Below, piece by piece: positions 54,445 through 64,000 of a stretch of DNA of 64,000 bases. This DNA is from Athripsodes cinereus. Its lineage: Eukaryota; Arthropoda; Insecta; Trichoptera; Leptoceridae. The stretch is taken from assembly GCA_947579605.1 (NCBI GenBank), contig OX388307.1:32465237-32529236 (forward strand). The letters run 5' to 3'. Both the position numbers and the translations under genes were made by a program. Positions within the stretch are counted from its first letter, which is position 1, and each line of letters opens with the position of its first letter. The notes beneath the pieces were generated by a model. That model was not told the DNA's origin, made no database searches, and saw only the letters and a list, made by a program, of their open reading frames with translations.

Positions 54445-55485
54445 ATTTTCCCTCTATGACTGCTTTTGATTAGACATATTTTAATTTTCTGTTGTATTAC
54501 ATTGTATTTTAATTTTTATTTGTTATATAGAAAAAATACTAAGTATCCTTTATAATGACTAAATTATAATTCTTTTGTTCTTTGACTAATATCATTTAAA
54601 TGACTTCATACTTAATTCTATATCTGACAATCGACTATAATGAAACTACCTATTTACCTGAAATACTTGGATTATGTTTTAATATTAATGTGATATTTTT
54701 TCTCTTCTGTTTTTAATACTTGTTGTTTTTGTACAAATGTAATTGACATGTCAAAGGCAAACGCCATGTTCATTTAGTTATTTATTTATTTATACAGTAC
54801 ACGGCAATTGCCTTTATATAGATAATTTATCAAATTTTATTCAATACATAAAAATAAAAAACAAACAATTAAAACACGCAAAATTATACATATCTATGTA
54901 AGTATAATTTGTTTTAATTAGGTATATTATCTCAAAGTGTTGTGGTTAGATGGAAGAAATCACTCGATGGTGATAATCTCGTCACTGCATATCGTCCTAG
55001 TATTTTAAATTTTGTATTGTTTAATTTGGTATTTTAAATTTTGTTTTGATTTGTTAACTTATAATATGCAAAAAAAATGAAAAACACAAAACATAACTAT
55101 ACTCTAGTTTAAGTCAAGGAAATAAAATTTAAATACCTACCATATATTTAAACATACATCCAATTACCATGAGAACAAAAACAAAAAGAGGAATATTTCA
55201 ACTAACACACAACAAAATTTTTTCGAAAAAAAATATCATTTATACAATTTTCAATCACCGTCAACAGAGTCAAGATTTTTTTTTAATATATATAATTTCA
55301 AAACTACACAAAAATGTATATACTGTAAAAAAGTTAAAGTAAATCAATCGATGGCTCTCGGTGAAAGTTTATTATAAAAGAAAAAAAAATTAGTAATTCC
55401 ATTGGTAATTTTGTTAATTTGCGAACCGGCGTTCGAAAGCTTCGTATTGGCCTGACGATGAGAGCGGGAGCTTTTGTTTTATTTT
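54445..55485. other. Mostly unassigned; possible LINE tail near 54780
   Basis: TTATTTATTTATTTATACAG (54778) followed by ACACGGCAATTGCC looks like the reversed TAAA tail of a LINE. The rest is AT-rich with nothing I can support. Confidence 0.3.
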
Positions 55486-55489
55486 AACT

Positions 55490-55822
55490 AATTTGAATGA
55501 TTTGATTTGTAATGTGTTGTTTTGTTTTTATTATTCTTGTATGTATGTTTGTGTGTTAATCCAGTATTGAATTGATTGATGGTGATTACTGTTTGTTTCA
55601 AGATTGATGCTTTATCTCTAATATTTTTATTATTGTTTGTTTTCTTTTTATATTACATGACAACCTTATGGGCTAATGAAATATATCAAATAGTTAATTT
55701 GTATACACTTTTAAATTGGGCAATGCATGGTCTCTTGTAATGATTATAATTGTTTGTATATATTTGTATGTGTTGTCTGAAGTGTGTAACTGGTTTTGAA
55801 TAAATAAATAAATAAATAAAGA
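55490..55822 (+). mobile_element. LINE 3' UTR with TAAATAAATAAA tail
   Basis: ATGACAACCTTATGGGCTAA, CACTTTTAAATTGGGCAATG and a four-unit TAAA tail. Same family as 47815-48103. Confidence 0.6.
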
Positions 55823-56168
55823 TACAACATGTAAATACTATTTTATATTAACCATTTCCCTATGTAGGGTAAAAACAATAAATTTGAACAACTAATATCA
55901 ATTACATCAAATATAATACAAAACAGAGCTGATACTACGACATTGAGATGTCTCAAGTTTGTTACAAGTCGTTTGTGTCTGAAAACTGACTTACTATTAC
56001 TTAGTATCGAATACTATGAACCTTCTCCTGTGGAATGTTTGAAAGTATTTAGCAATGTTGGAGACACCTTTGTGTATCGAAAACGTATTGTAGAAATCAG
56101 AAGTGACAAACTTATTTATCTCAATAGAAATAAAACAGATTATATTTAAAATCAAATTAAAAAAAAAT

Positions 56169-56377
56169 ACACTGTTTCATTCCACTATAAGAATATTGTT
56201 AAAACATTTCGACTACAATGTAGTCATCATCAGTAAAAATACAAGTATTGTATTGTGACTGATGATAATTACATCACTACACAGTTTGTTATACCTATTT
56301 CAATACAAGTATTGTATTGTTATAGTCGAAAACTTTTTAACAATCAAAACAATTCTCATAGTGGAATGAAACGGTGT
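56169..56377. mobile_element. Hairpin element with hammerhead-like motif
   Basis: ACACTGTTTCATTCCACTAT at the left mirrors ATAGTGGAATGAAACGGTGT at the right, and the arms go on through TTAAAAC...TTTCGACTA and TAGTCGAAAACTTTTTAA. AATACAAGTATTGTATTG occurs as two direct copies (56239 and 56302). A motif with intact core lies at 56194-56233 on the minus strand, and the right arm holds a broken second one. Confidence 0.75.
56194..56233 (-). ncRNA. Hammerhead-like motif, intact CTGATGA core
   Basis: Minus strand: CTGATGA, one extra T, stem II GACTAC/GTAGTC around ATT, GAA, then A-TGTT-TT-AACA-(A)-T as stem III with one bulge, followed by A. It is the best stem II of all copies. Confidence 0.55.
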
Positions 56378-56409
56378 TTTTTTTTTTATTATTTAATTTT
56401 AAATATAAT

Positions 56410-56565
56410 CTTTTATAATGGGATGAGGTTTGCCACCCATCCTGAATGTCTTGATTTTATATTGGCATGGAGAGGATAGCTTGTATGTTTCTTACATGCA
56501 GCTGATCTGCTGGCTACCCCACTTGTGGGATATGCCGTGATGGTATAGTAGTAGTAGTATAATGG
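56410..56565 (+). mobile_element. TAG-tailed SINE-like element (family 2)
   Basis: GGGATGAGGTTTGCCACCCA through CTGGCTACCCCACTTGTGGG, GATATGCCGTGATGG and a TAG repeat. 5'-truncated and little decayed. Confidence 0.75.
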
Positions 56566-56567
56566 GA

Positions 56568-56815
56568 TATACTTGGCTGAAAGGAGGGGTGTGAGGAAGC
56601 GCGGGCGTCCGAGAACTACATGGCTTGAACATGTAGATCAAATTCTCAAGGACGGCCGTATTTTGAGTAAAAGAAACCGACGTGCGTGCATGAGAAAATG
56701 AATGACTGTAGAGGAAGCAAAAGAAGTATGTAAGGACAGATCTAATTGGCGTTCCGTTCTCTCTGCCTACCCCACTTGGGATACGGCGTGAGGGAATAGA
56801 TAGATAGATAGATCT
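56568..56815 (+). pseudogene. LINE ORF end and 3' UTR, SAYP family, ATAG tail
   Basis: Encodes RGVRKRGRPRTTWLEHVD, ILKDGRILSKRNRRACMR and, after an in-frame stop, TVEEAKEVCKDRSNWRSVLS, AYPTWDTA. The 3' end CTCTGCCTACCCCACTTGGG, ATACGGCGTGAGGG and an ATAG repeat closely resembles the 3' end of family-2 elements. Confidence 0.75.
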
Positions 56816-56964
56816 TTTATAATGCATTTCCACAAAGTTACACTAGAAAATATAGAACATTTAGAAATTAAACAATTTTATTTAAGCGGTTGGTTTGTAG
56901 GTTTATTAAAGCTTTATTTATTGCCCTTTGAATTTTATCCTTCAATCAAAGGTAATACAGTTTA

Positions 56965-57103
56965 TTTATTTTTTTATTTATTCATTCTTTACTGTACATT
57001 GATAAAAAACAATTACATAAAAGGTATACATTCAAATCAAATACAATCAATATACAGAGGGCGAGTTTATCGCAAAGGCGCGATCTCTTCCAACTAACCC
57101 AAA
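56965..57103 (-). mobile_element. LINE 3' UTR fragment, AACTCGCCC family
   Basis: Near-identical to 651-790: GGGTTAGTTGGAAGAGATCG, GATAAACTCGCCCTCTGTAT and a TAAATAAA tail. Confidence 0.65.
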
Positions 57104-57414
57104 TTTAATTTGAAATAATTTTTGTTTGTTCTTCTTTCTCATAATACTGATAATTGGACCAAGTTTCTTGTAAACTCCATCCACGTATTCAGTCCATTCT
57201 ATATTTTCTTTCAAATATCAGACCTAAAATCTAGATATCAATGTTTTTTATGCAACGTCTCCGCACAGTTTTTTATACCTGTTTCAATTTAATATGAGAA
57301 ATGAATTGAAGTCGTATATGTTTAATAAGTCTAAATACAATCAATTGCTTTGACGTATCGTGATAATTAAATAGGTAACGGGTATTCGGCAACTATCCGA
57401 TTGATTCAGTCATA

Positions 57415-57490
57415 TCATCATATCATCACTTTTCCCACAAGTAGAGAAACCAGTGAACTGGGTACATATAACAAATACGCATGTTGTCTT
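57415..57490 (-). mobile_element. Decayed family-2 3' fragment
   Basis: The reverse complement has CATGCGTATTTGTTAT and CACTGGTTTCTCTACTTGTG; recognisable but old. Confidence 0.35.
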
Positions 57491-57677
57491 CTACGATATC
57501 TATTTCTTTTACAATTGTAAATGTTACCAATAATTATTGCGGCTGTGGAAGGAGCCTTATAACCAGTAAGATGAAGCGACAAAATTGGAGGTCACTGCAT
57601 GAGATATAGACGGAAAGCTTATAATAGAATGTGGCATGATAGTCACGGTCCTCAGAGTTCAGTAACTGACGGAAATG

Positions 57678-58790
57678 ATGATTTTTTTTTTTTTTTCTTT
57701 TTGAAGGTTAAGGGACCTTGTATCCTTTGTGTCACTGCGACCATAGTAGATCTATTGTGACATCCTTCTGTGTCATATCTCACTCTCAAGACCTACATGG
57801 GTCATATAGCTCACGATTTGTCTTGGTGTGAGAAGCCTCACTTTCTCCGAGTCCAGCAGTGGTCCTCCGAGGATGTGACTTCGATTGCGAGCGAGTGCGT
57901 CACAGTTACAGAGGATGTGGATAGGTGTCTCATTATCCTCTGAACAAAATCTGCAGACTGGGGTATCTGACAGTCCTATTTTTGTCATGTGTTTCCGTAG
58001 TCTGCAGTGTCCCGTCAAGGTCCTGGTTAGAATCCTTATTTGTTTTTTATTAAGTTTTAGAACTTCTGTGGTGAACTTCCGCGAGTACCCTATCATTAGT
58101 TCCTTCGCGTGTTTCAACCCTATGCAATTGGACCAAATTTCGTGGCTCTGGTCCATGGCCCAGTTTCTTAGACTAAGCCTGATAGTGCTAAGCGGTAATC
58201 CGCATATGGGCTCAGGACCTATTGGTGGCTCCTCAGCGCCAGTTCTAGCAAGTTCATCAGCAGCTTCGTTGCCCATGACTCCACAATGCCCCGGTACCCA
58301 AACCAGCCTTACCGCGTTTTTCTCGCCTAGGCGATTCAGAACCTGTATGCATTCAAAAGTTAGTTTAGATCTCACCTCTACAGAACCTAGGCCTTTAAGC
58401 GCCGCCTGGCTATCTGAGAGGATATTAATCTTTTTGTTATGATATGATCGGTGAAGGTTCATATGAGCGCACTCCATAATTGCGCTCATTTCAGCCTGGA
58501 AAACAGTAGCATATTCTCCCAAGCAGACCGATTTGCTCAACTTAGAGTGGACGCCAAAGATTCCAGATCCTGCCCGACCATCTTTTTTGGATCCATCTGT
58601 GTACCATACAATGTCTCCATCTCGAAAGGTGTAAGGATCATTCTCTCGTCATGTCTCTCTTTCAAGTATGTCTATTGTGTAGTATTTAACAAAGCTGTAA
58701 GCCACATTCATGGTATCTGTGGGCATATCCATGATGGGTGCTTTGTGGAGGTCTGAATATAATCCTCTCATTATGCTGGAGCGAACATGA
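57678..58790 (-). pseudogene. 5'-truncated LINE with RNase H domain and zinc knuckle
   Basis: The main frame 57773-58540 (255 codons) continues upstream in the same frame across one stop (about 58647) to about 58790. The RNase HI acidic residues are visible in order: D in WYTDGSKKDG (just upstream of the first Met), E in FQAEMSAIME, D in NILSDSQAAL, and D in GNEAADELAR, with VWVPGHCGVMGNE as the His loop. A C-terminal knuckle CRFCSEDNETPIHILCNC follows. The element ends in an A run (T run on plus, 57678-57694). ATGATGAT at both edges is a possible short target duplication. The domain order suits the I/R1/LOA group of LINEs. No RT remains. Confidence 0.8.
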
Positions 58791-58984
58791 TGATGATAGT
58801 GATGTTTGTAATTTATATTTTCAATTTTGAAGGATGCAAATGTCATTTGTTTCAAACGTTAATTGTACTCTGTATTATGATATGAAAGTATATAGTGTTT
58901 CTTTATGAATAGTGATTGGCGCAAAGATAATTAATAATCTGTCAAACTTTACAATTATTATGTGTAAATAGTAAATTATAGTGT

Positions 58985-59325
58985 AATAACAATGAAGAAT
59001 GTAAGTAAGCTACGGTGGTTTGGGCATGTGGAAAGAATGAATGAGGACAGAATGACCAAGAAGATATTTTTGGCTGAGAGGTATGGTGTTCGAATACGTG
59101 GACGTGTACCTCTCATGGTATGGTGCTCGAAGAAATGGACGTCTGAGGATCAAATGGCAATCATTTAAATCCTACAAGACGGTCACGTGTTGAACATATT
59201 GAACAGGAGAGCAAGCTGAGTAGAAGAACAGAAGCGAAAGATGTATGCAAGGATAGAAGGAAGTGGCGCTCGATCCTTTCTGCCTACCCCGTGAGGGAAG
59301 CGGCGTGATGGTATGTTTGTATGTA
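58985..59325 (+). pseudogene. LINE ORF C-terminus and 3' end
   Basis: NVSKLRWFGHVERMNEDRMT, KKIFLAERYGVRIRGRVPL with an imperfect duplication of the GTGGACGTGTACCTCTCATGG region, then broken frames ending SAYPVREAA. The 3' end TTCTGCCTACCCCGTGAGGG, AAGCGGCGTGATGGTATG relates it to 56568-56815. Confidence 0.65.
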
Positions 59326-59329
59326 TATA

Positions 59330-60055
59330 AATAATTAAATAAATATAAACCTACTAATTTCATTAAGATGGGACCTACGACAGGTCTTTCTGCGCTCAAA
59401 AGAGTTGATAATTCTATATAATGATATTAACTATATTATGTACGTCAAGGCAATGGTCGAATATACGTTAATCGATATCCGATAGTATTAGATTCCGTTA
59501 CATCTCTTAATAATAATATCTGCAACTTGTACAACAGTTAGATCTATGTAAATTGTCTAGTACAACTTTATGTCCCTATATCAAACAGCTTTCCTACTCT
59601 ACCTTTGAAGGAATTCAAAATCCATCTGTGTAACTATGACAAACTCTCGTATCTTTAGACATGAAACGTGGAACTTTCAACTTCCATAGCGAAGGGTGTA
59701 AATTAATTATTTTACATGTAAATGAATTTCAAATTTCTAAAATTCAAACTCAAAATATGGGTTTTAACGCGACAGTAAATCTGTGTCCAATTGAGTTTCC
59801 CGCAAAGTATTTGTCACCCACTGTTTCCTGTAGGATTTAAGTGTTTATAAAAGTTCTCATAAAATATCTATCACGAAAAACACATCTTCATTTCAGCAAT
59901 TTAATATGCCGCCCAGCCTGTATGCCTCAACTTTTATATGTAGAGAGAAGAGAGTTTGTATTTATATTACATAAATGTTGTAGACTCCCTTCCATACCAG
60001 GATATCTCAGAAGTCAGGGGACTTCTATTTATCTGTTTTTTTAAGGAAAACTTTT
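59330..60055. other. Mostly unassigned, with a very decayed family-2 trace
   Basis: 59885-60010 keeps CAGCAATTTAATATGCCGCC, CAGCCTGTATGCCTC and ACTCCCTTCCATACCAGGAT, an eroded family-2 element. Nothing else supported. Confidence 0.3.
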
Positions 60056-60119
60056 TTTCTCACGGGTGGGCTCTAATGGGTAGCCCGAAGGGCTGACTGG
60101 CCATAACTGCCTTGTGGTA

Positions 60120-60260
60120 ATCTTTTATGATACATTTACGCCTTCAATGCTCCTATCAGGAGGATAAAGTTAGCTGGAAGATATTGCCTCCAGGCAATAA
60201 GCTCGCCAATTGCTCATGATTTTTTTTTTTCTGATCAATAAAGTGTTCTTATTATAAAAT
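60120..60260 (+). mobile_element. LINE 3' UTR, diverged AACTCGCCC relative
   Basis: GTTAGCTGGAAGATATTGCC, CAGGCAATAAGCTCGCC, then a T run and AATAAAGTGTTCTTATTAT. It has the same hairpin layout as the family but is a distinct subfamily. Confidence 0.5.
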
Positions 60261-60410
60261 ACGATCACAGACAAATCAAACGTAATTAAATATTAATAAA
60301 CAAAGTTAATAACAATGACTCACATAAGACCCAAACAATTAACAAGTAGGCATCATTATCAATTCAAACAGTATCTTATTTTGGAGCAGACGCCGATGGA
60401 AGGTGTCTAG

Positions 60411-60643
60411 CAGTGGTTCCCAAACTTTTAATTTTGCGTACTACACATGAAATTATAAAACAGTAGCGTACCACTGAACTGTAACCGTTAAAAAACATTC
60501 AAAATGGTAAAGTAATAAAAACTGCAACAACAACATATCTAATTATATACTGTGTATGTCCTATGGCCATGGCTGCTTGGGTATCACCTTAATAATTGTC
60601 GCGTGCCGCTGGTGGTACACGTACCATAGTTAGGTTATCACTG
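60411..60643. mobile_element. hAT-like MITE, decayed
   Basis: CAGTGGTTCCCAAACTTTT at the left and AGGTTATCACTG at the right are hAT-like termini. GTCTAG flanks both sides (60405-60410, 60644-60649), shorter than the 8 bp expected. Confidence 0.55.
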
Positions 60644-60711
60644 GTCTAGAGACTTGTTATTGAACATATTACATTACTTATATCTGTAGGAGATCGAATA
60701 AATGGATTACA

Positions 60712-61425
60712 TGAAAATTCTTCGAAATACAATTGTTCGAATTTACAATTGTTCGAATTTACAATTGTTCGAAAAATTATTATTCGATTTAGCAAATCTT
60801 TGAATAACATTTGTTCGACTATCAATTATTCGAATTCTAATTAATGGAAAGTGAATTGTTCGACTAACATTTGTTAGAAAACCACATTCTTCAAACTATT
60901 TTATATTAATCTAAATTCATTTTATTTTGATGTTCAGAAGCAGATCATATTGACACGATTATATTACGTTTCATATAAAACCCCAGCCATACCTCATCCA
61001 ACTGTGCACGAGTTTATAAAGAACAAATGTTATTTTAGTTTCTTAAGAAAATGAGGCAATTGCGTTCATATTACTTGTATTTATAAATATTTAAATTATT
61101 TTTCCAAACGTTTGACACTATTTAAAAAAATCGATTGCTAACTGAGTCGTATTATATAATATAACTTCGCTAAGCGAGTCACTTTTCGCCGAAAATAGGA
61201 GCAATATTATTTGTCTTGGTAATAAAAATTCGAAGAATTGTGTTTCGGATAATTGTTGTTACCAATATACCGTATGAAAATTCGATAAATTGTGTTTTCT
61301 GATAATTGTGGATTCGAATAATTGCCATTCGAATAATTGTCATTCGAAAAAAAGTGAATTCGTACAAATATTTTTTCGAAGAATTGTCAATTCGAATAAT
61401 TGTGATTGGAATAATTTTCCTGTCA
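60712..61425. mobile_element. Foldback element with TTCGAA/AATTGT tandem arms
   Basis: The left arm (60712-60900) is a run of ACAATTGTTCGAATTT-type units. The right arm (61220-61425) is the mirror: TTCGAATAATTGTCATTCGA. The middle is unique AT-rich DNA. The layout is like foldback transposons, whose long termini consist of short tandem repeats. No coding frame. Confidence 0.6.
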
Positions 61426-61544
61426 CTGAATAAATGTATCTATAGATGTCGAGTGCATGGTTTCAATGTTTGATTATTTGTGTGAATTTTGCTGATTCAA
61501 CTGATAATATGCATCAAACATCGGATGTGCGCCTCTGCGCAAAT

Positions 61545-61610
61545 TATACATTACATGCAGTTGATCTTCTAGCTACCCCACTTGAGGAATATGCCATAAT
61601 TATATACAAA
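61545..61610 (+). mobile_element. 3' fragment of family-2 element
   Basis: ACATTACATGCAGTTGATCT, TCTAGCTACCCCACTTGAGG, AATATGCCATAAT. Confidence 0.55.
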
Positions 61611-61828
61611 GAAAGAGATACAATGTTTGTCAAAAGAAGTTGAGATACTCTTGAAAAATAAAATTATGGTCAAAAGATGTAAATTGTATTGGTCATCTTG
61701 GAAAGTGGAAATTTCTGTGATTTGTGTCTTACTTTATACGCAAATGTCTTACTTTATACTTTTTTTTTCTTAGCACAGTTTAGTAAATAAAGTAAAAGTG
61801 TAGTATTTTTGAGATACTTTTAGTTGTA

Positions 61829-62017
61829 GTGTCTGATTTAAGTATCTTTTCATATTGCTATACTTTTGCGTTGGATACGCAATGTAGTTTATTAAATGTA
61901 GATGATAACGTCGCGAATGATAATAATATTACAGAATTGATCAATTCTGTACGCGAAAACATCAATCTTTATGCTAATACAGATCCGATGTGTAGGTCCA
62001 AATTTAGAAAATTTTAA
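61829..62017 (+). other. Unassigned 62-codon open frame
   Basis: Codes for MSDLSIFSYCYTFALDTQ, then NVDDNVANDNNITELINSVR, ENINLYANTDPMC. The composition is less AT-simple than its surroundings and a pyrimidine-rich CTTAG lies upstream (61760-61772), so an exon fragment is conceivable. No family recognised. Confidence 0.15.
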
Positions 62018-62147
62018 AATGTAGTTTATTAATGGGTTATCAACACAAATTTGTATAATATATCTTGAGGTTTCGCGGTGTCATTTTGAAACATCTTTTC
62101 TCCTTCGAGCATAAAGCCGGGTGAGTTTAAGCAACAATAACATTAAT

Positions 62148-62179
62148 TTGACAATGACTTTTTAACTCGAAACCAGGTC
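62148..62179 (+). ncRNA. Hammerhead-like motif
   Basis: TTGACAA, T, stem II GACTTTTTAACTC with one mismatch, GAA, ACCAGGT as stem III (ACC/GGT), then C. It is not in an obvious hairpin. Confidence 0.4.
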
Positions 62180-62384
62180 ACTACACAATAAAAATTTCAC
62201 TGAAACTAAAACCAATTGTGTTTTATTGCATACATAAAAACATACTGATTGTCTTCTTTACGTAACTATAAATAAAAAGACATTCAAGATGGGTAAAATA
62301 TGAATTTGCTGAATTAAAGACATGAAATAAATTATTTTTGATGTTGAACGACCTTTTTTTATTGATAACCTTTTTTTTAAAAAA

Positions 62385-62482
62385 AAAGAAGATATATCTG
62401 GGTTTTGTTATAAACCCAAATACAACCTTATACACCTTTCACAGTAAGCTAAAAGCTTGTGTCGTGAAAGGGGAGTTTGCCT
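62385..62482 (-). mobile_element. SINE-1, 5'-truncated
   Basis: Minus strand: GGCAAACTCCCCTTTCACGA, CACAAGCTTTTAGCTTACTG, TTGTATTTGGGTTTATAAC and an A-rich tail. It lacks the tRNA-like head. Confidence 0.7.
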
Positions 62483-62484
62483 AC

Positions 62485-62870
62485 TACAAAACATTCGAAT
62501 GATTGCAGAAAATATTAGGTTGTCTTCATATTTTTATTGTACTTTATATGAATTCATTCTTCGAAATCCGCAGTCAATGGGACGAGTCATCCGTAAGAGC
62601 ATGTAAGTCCTAAAGCTCTCCTTAGAATACGCATGTAGGACACTCGTTCATCAGCTGATGGTGGAAAGTTTGTGTCATTCCACATGTACACACATTTAAA
62701 TTGATTCATCCCCACTTGTAAAAGTTAAATACAGTACAGTCTACATCACATCCTATACGATTCATTGTACACCATATTTTCTTGAGAATATTAAATCCAG
62801 GCAAAATTCTTCTGTTGGATCTGATACTAGCTTTTAGTTTCTTAATATTAATATATTATAATTAATATAT
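62485..62870. other. No feature recognised
   Basis: AT-rich sequence with no supported gene or repeat. Confidence 0.35.
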
Positions 62871-62874
62871 CCCG

Positions 62875-63115
62875 TGGAGAACCCGGTAAAGAATTGGTCT
62901 CCCACTCTTCTCCATAAGTTTTCGAGTGTCCTGTAAAAGGCAGGTGTTCGAAAAAATAAGACATTTTACATCTTAAATTCAGCGATGAGGTTTGCCACCC
63001 ATCCTGAATGTCTTGATTTTATATTGGCACGGAGAAGACAGCTTGCATATTTTATATGCAGCTGGTCTGCTGGCTACCCCACTTGTGGGATATGCCGTGA
63101 TGGTATAGATAGATA
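62875..63115 (+). mobile_element. TAG-family SINE-like element (family 2), reference copy
   Basis: The least decayed copy with both ends: CCCGTGGAGAACCCGGTAAA head, CCTGTAAAAGGCAGGTGTTC, GCCACCCATCCTGAATG, CTGCTGGCTACCCCACTTGT, GGGATATGCCGTGATGG and an ATAG repeat. The head has no convincing tRNA A box. Confidence 0.8.
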
Positions 63116-63509
63116 GATATTAATATATTTCTTTATCAAATTATTTATAAGTAAATGTGCAGTAAAGAATAAATAAATTTAGTAAATTCAAAGAGTAGGA
63201 AACCTATTATTTGCCAAGACGATTTGAAAATGTAAGTCTTGTTAATATGAAAAAGGCTTTTTGCTAAATAGTACGTACATACACAGCATGCGTTATAGTG
63301 TACCTTATGGCGGCGAGTCGTATAAAAATTTGTTAGTATTTCTTGCAAAAGGTTAGTAGTCGTAGTACATAATATTATTATATTATAAATGTATGTGTGT
63401 GGAGCGATACATTTCCATAAATACATCACGTTGCAGACTTTACCGTCTTGAGAAATATTTTACAAACTTTCTACACGGTACAAAGTATTTGTACAGGGTA
63501 TCTCTATTC

Positions 63510-64000
63510 CAACAAAACAAATAGCTATGTCTACATTACTATACCAAACGATGAAAACAATTATTGACAAATATAAACCCGCTTCGGTGTCCTGGTTATG
63601 TGATCTATCTAATATAACGCACCCACATCTAAGACGAAAAAAGGCTTTCCAAAACGAAGTCCAAGAAAGTCAGTTCAACCACGATCTACATACCCATCTA
63701 GATATAGATAATCTCCATCGAACCGCCTAAATATCACAACGTCCTTACTAGAGAGCTATTGCTCAAAGCTCGGACTGCAGTACTGAAGGTAAGTGGAGAG
63801 AACTCTGGACATTATCGTCAGTAAGAAACCAAAACTTAGTACCAGATTCAATAAAAGAACTGCTGGGGAAAAATATGGTGCACAATAAATCGTATAAGAT
63901 GTGATGTAGACTAAACTGCTTCTAATATAATATATAAATGGAGATGGATTTATTCACCGGCGTGCAAATGTGAAATAACACAATCTATCGACCATCTGAT
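63510..64000 (+). pseudogene. Jockey-like LINE, running off the window
   Basis: The frame 63527-63730 encodes PASVSWLCDLSNITHPHLRR, KKAFQNEV and NHDLHTHLDI, the TxxPWLPVLSNIxPPHLRR segment that follows the RT in many insect LINEs. Later, in other frames, come WRELWTLSSVRNQNLVPDSI and WRWIYSPACKCEITQSIDHL, matching WGxxxSPxCxCGxxQTxxHI near the C-terminus. Several frameshifts and an internal deletion are present. The 3' end lies beyond the window. Confidence 0.7.

Overview
This 64 kb window is AT-rich eukaryotic DNA from an insect, probably a moth or butterfly. That assignment rests on element types typical of Lepidoptera: short TC...CTAG Helitrons, tRNA-headed SINEs, LINE 3' ends with the GGGTTAGTTGGAAGA...ACTCGCCC signature, and hAT MITEs. 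I see no rRNA, intact tRNA, CRISPR array, bacterial operon or conserved housekeeping gene. Almost all coding signal is decayed retrotransposon. The one credible host-type gene is a small secreted proline-rich protein present twice on the minus strand (11491-12078 and 34167-34757), each copy with its own TATA and initiator-like promoter.

Layout: 1-6762 is unique flank made of LINE and SINE debris, an R1-like LINE tail with a clean target-site duplication, a near-perfect hairpin element (3447-3693) and a Helitron. From 6763 to 50012 the window is one direct tandem duplication. Copy A is about 6763-26292 and copy B about 26293-50012, joined with only TGCC (26289-26292) shared by both breakpoints. 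The order of features is the same in both copies, but each carries private insertions. B only: a 545 bp TIR element, a 3.26 kb LTR-like block, a 0.79 kb L2/CR1-like LINE, a SINE, a hairpin element with 89-nt perfect arms and a LINE tail. A only: two TAG-tailed SINE-like elements, a 54 bp LINE tail and two short perfect palindromes. From 50013 to 64000 is unique flank with more LINE remnants, including an RNase H-bearing LINE end at 57678-58790, nested TIR elements, a foldback element and a LINE running off the right edge.

The most unusual signal is a motif at seven loci outside duplicated pairs, and also in a decayed eighth: YTGANRA, then T, a stem-loop, GAA, a short self-complementary block starting with A and ending with T, then A, C or T. 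This is the hammerhead ribozyme plan (core, stem II, GAA, stem III, cleavage site) with one extra U. The bases at the positions equivalent to C3 and G8 change together (C/G or U/A). Most copies lie in hairpin or foldback elements that look like inverted dimers of a ribozyme-bearing unit, as might be expected of Penelope-like or related retroelements. All assignments are from reading the sequence; no database search was run.
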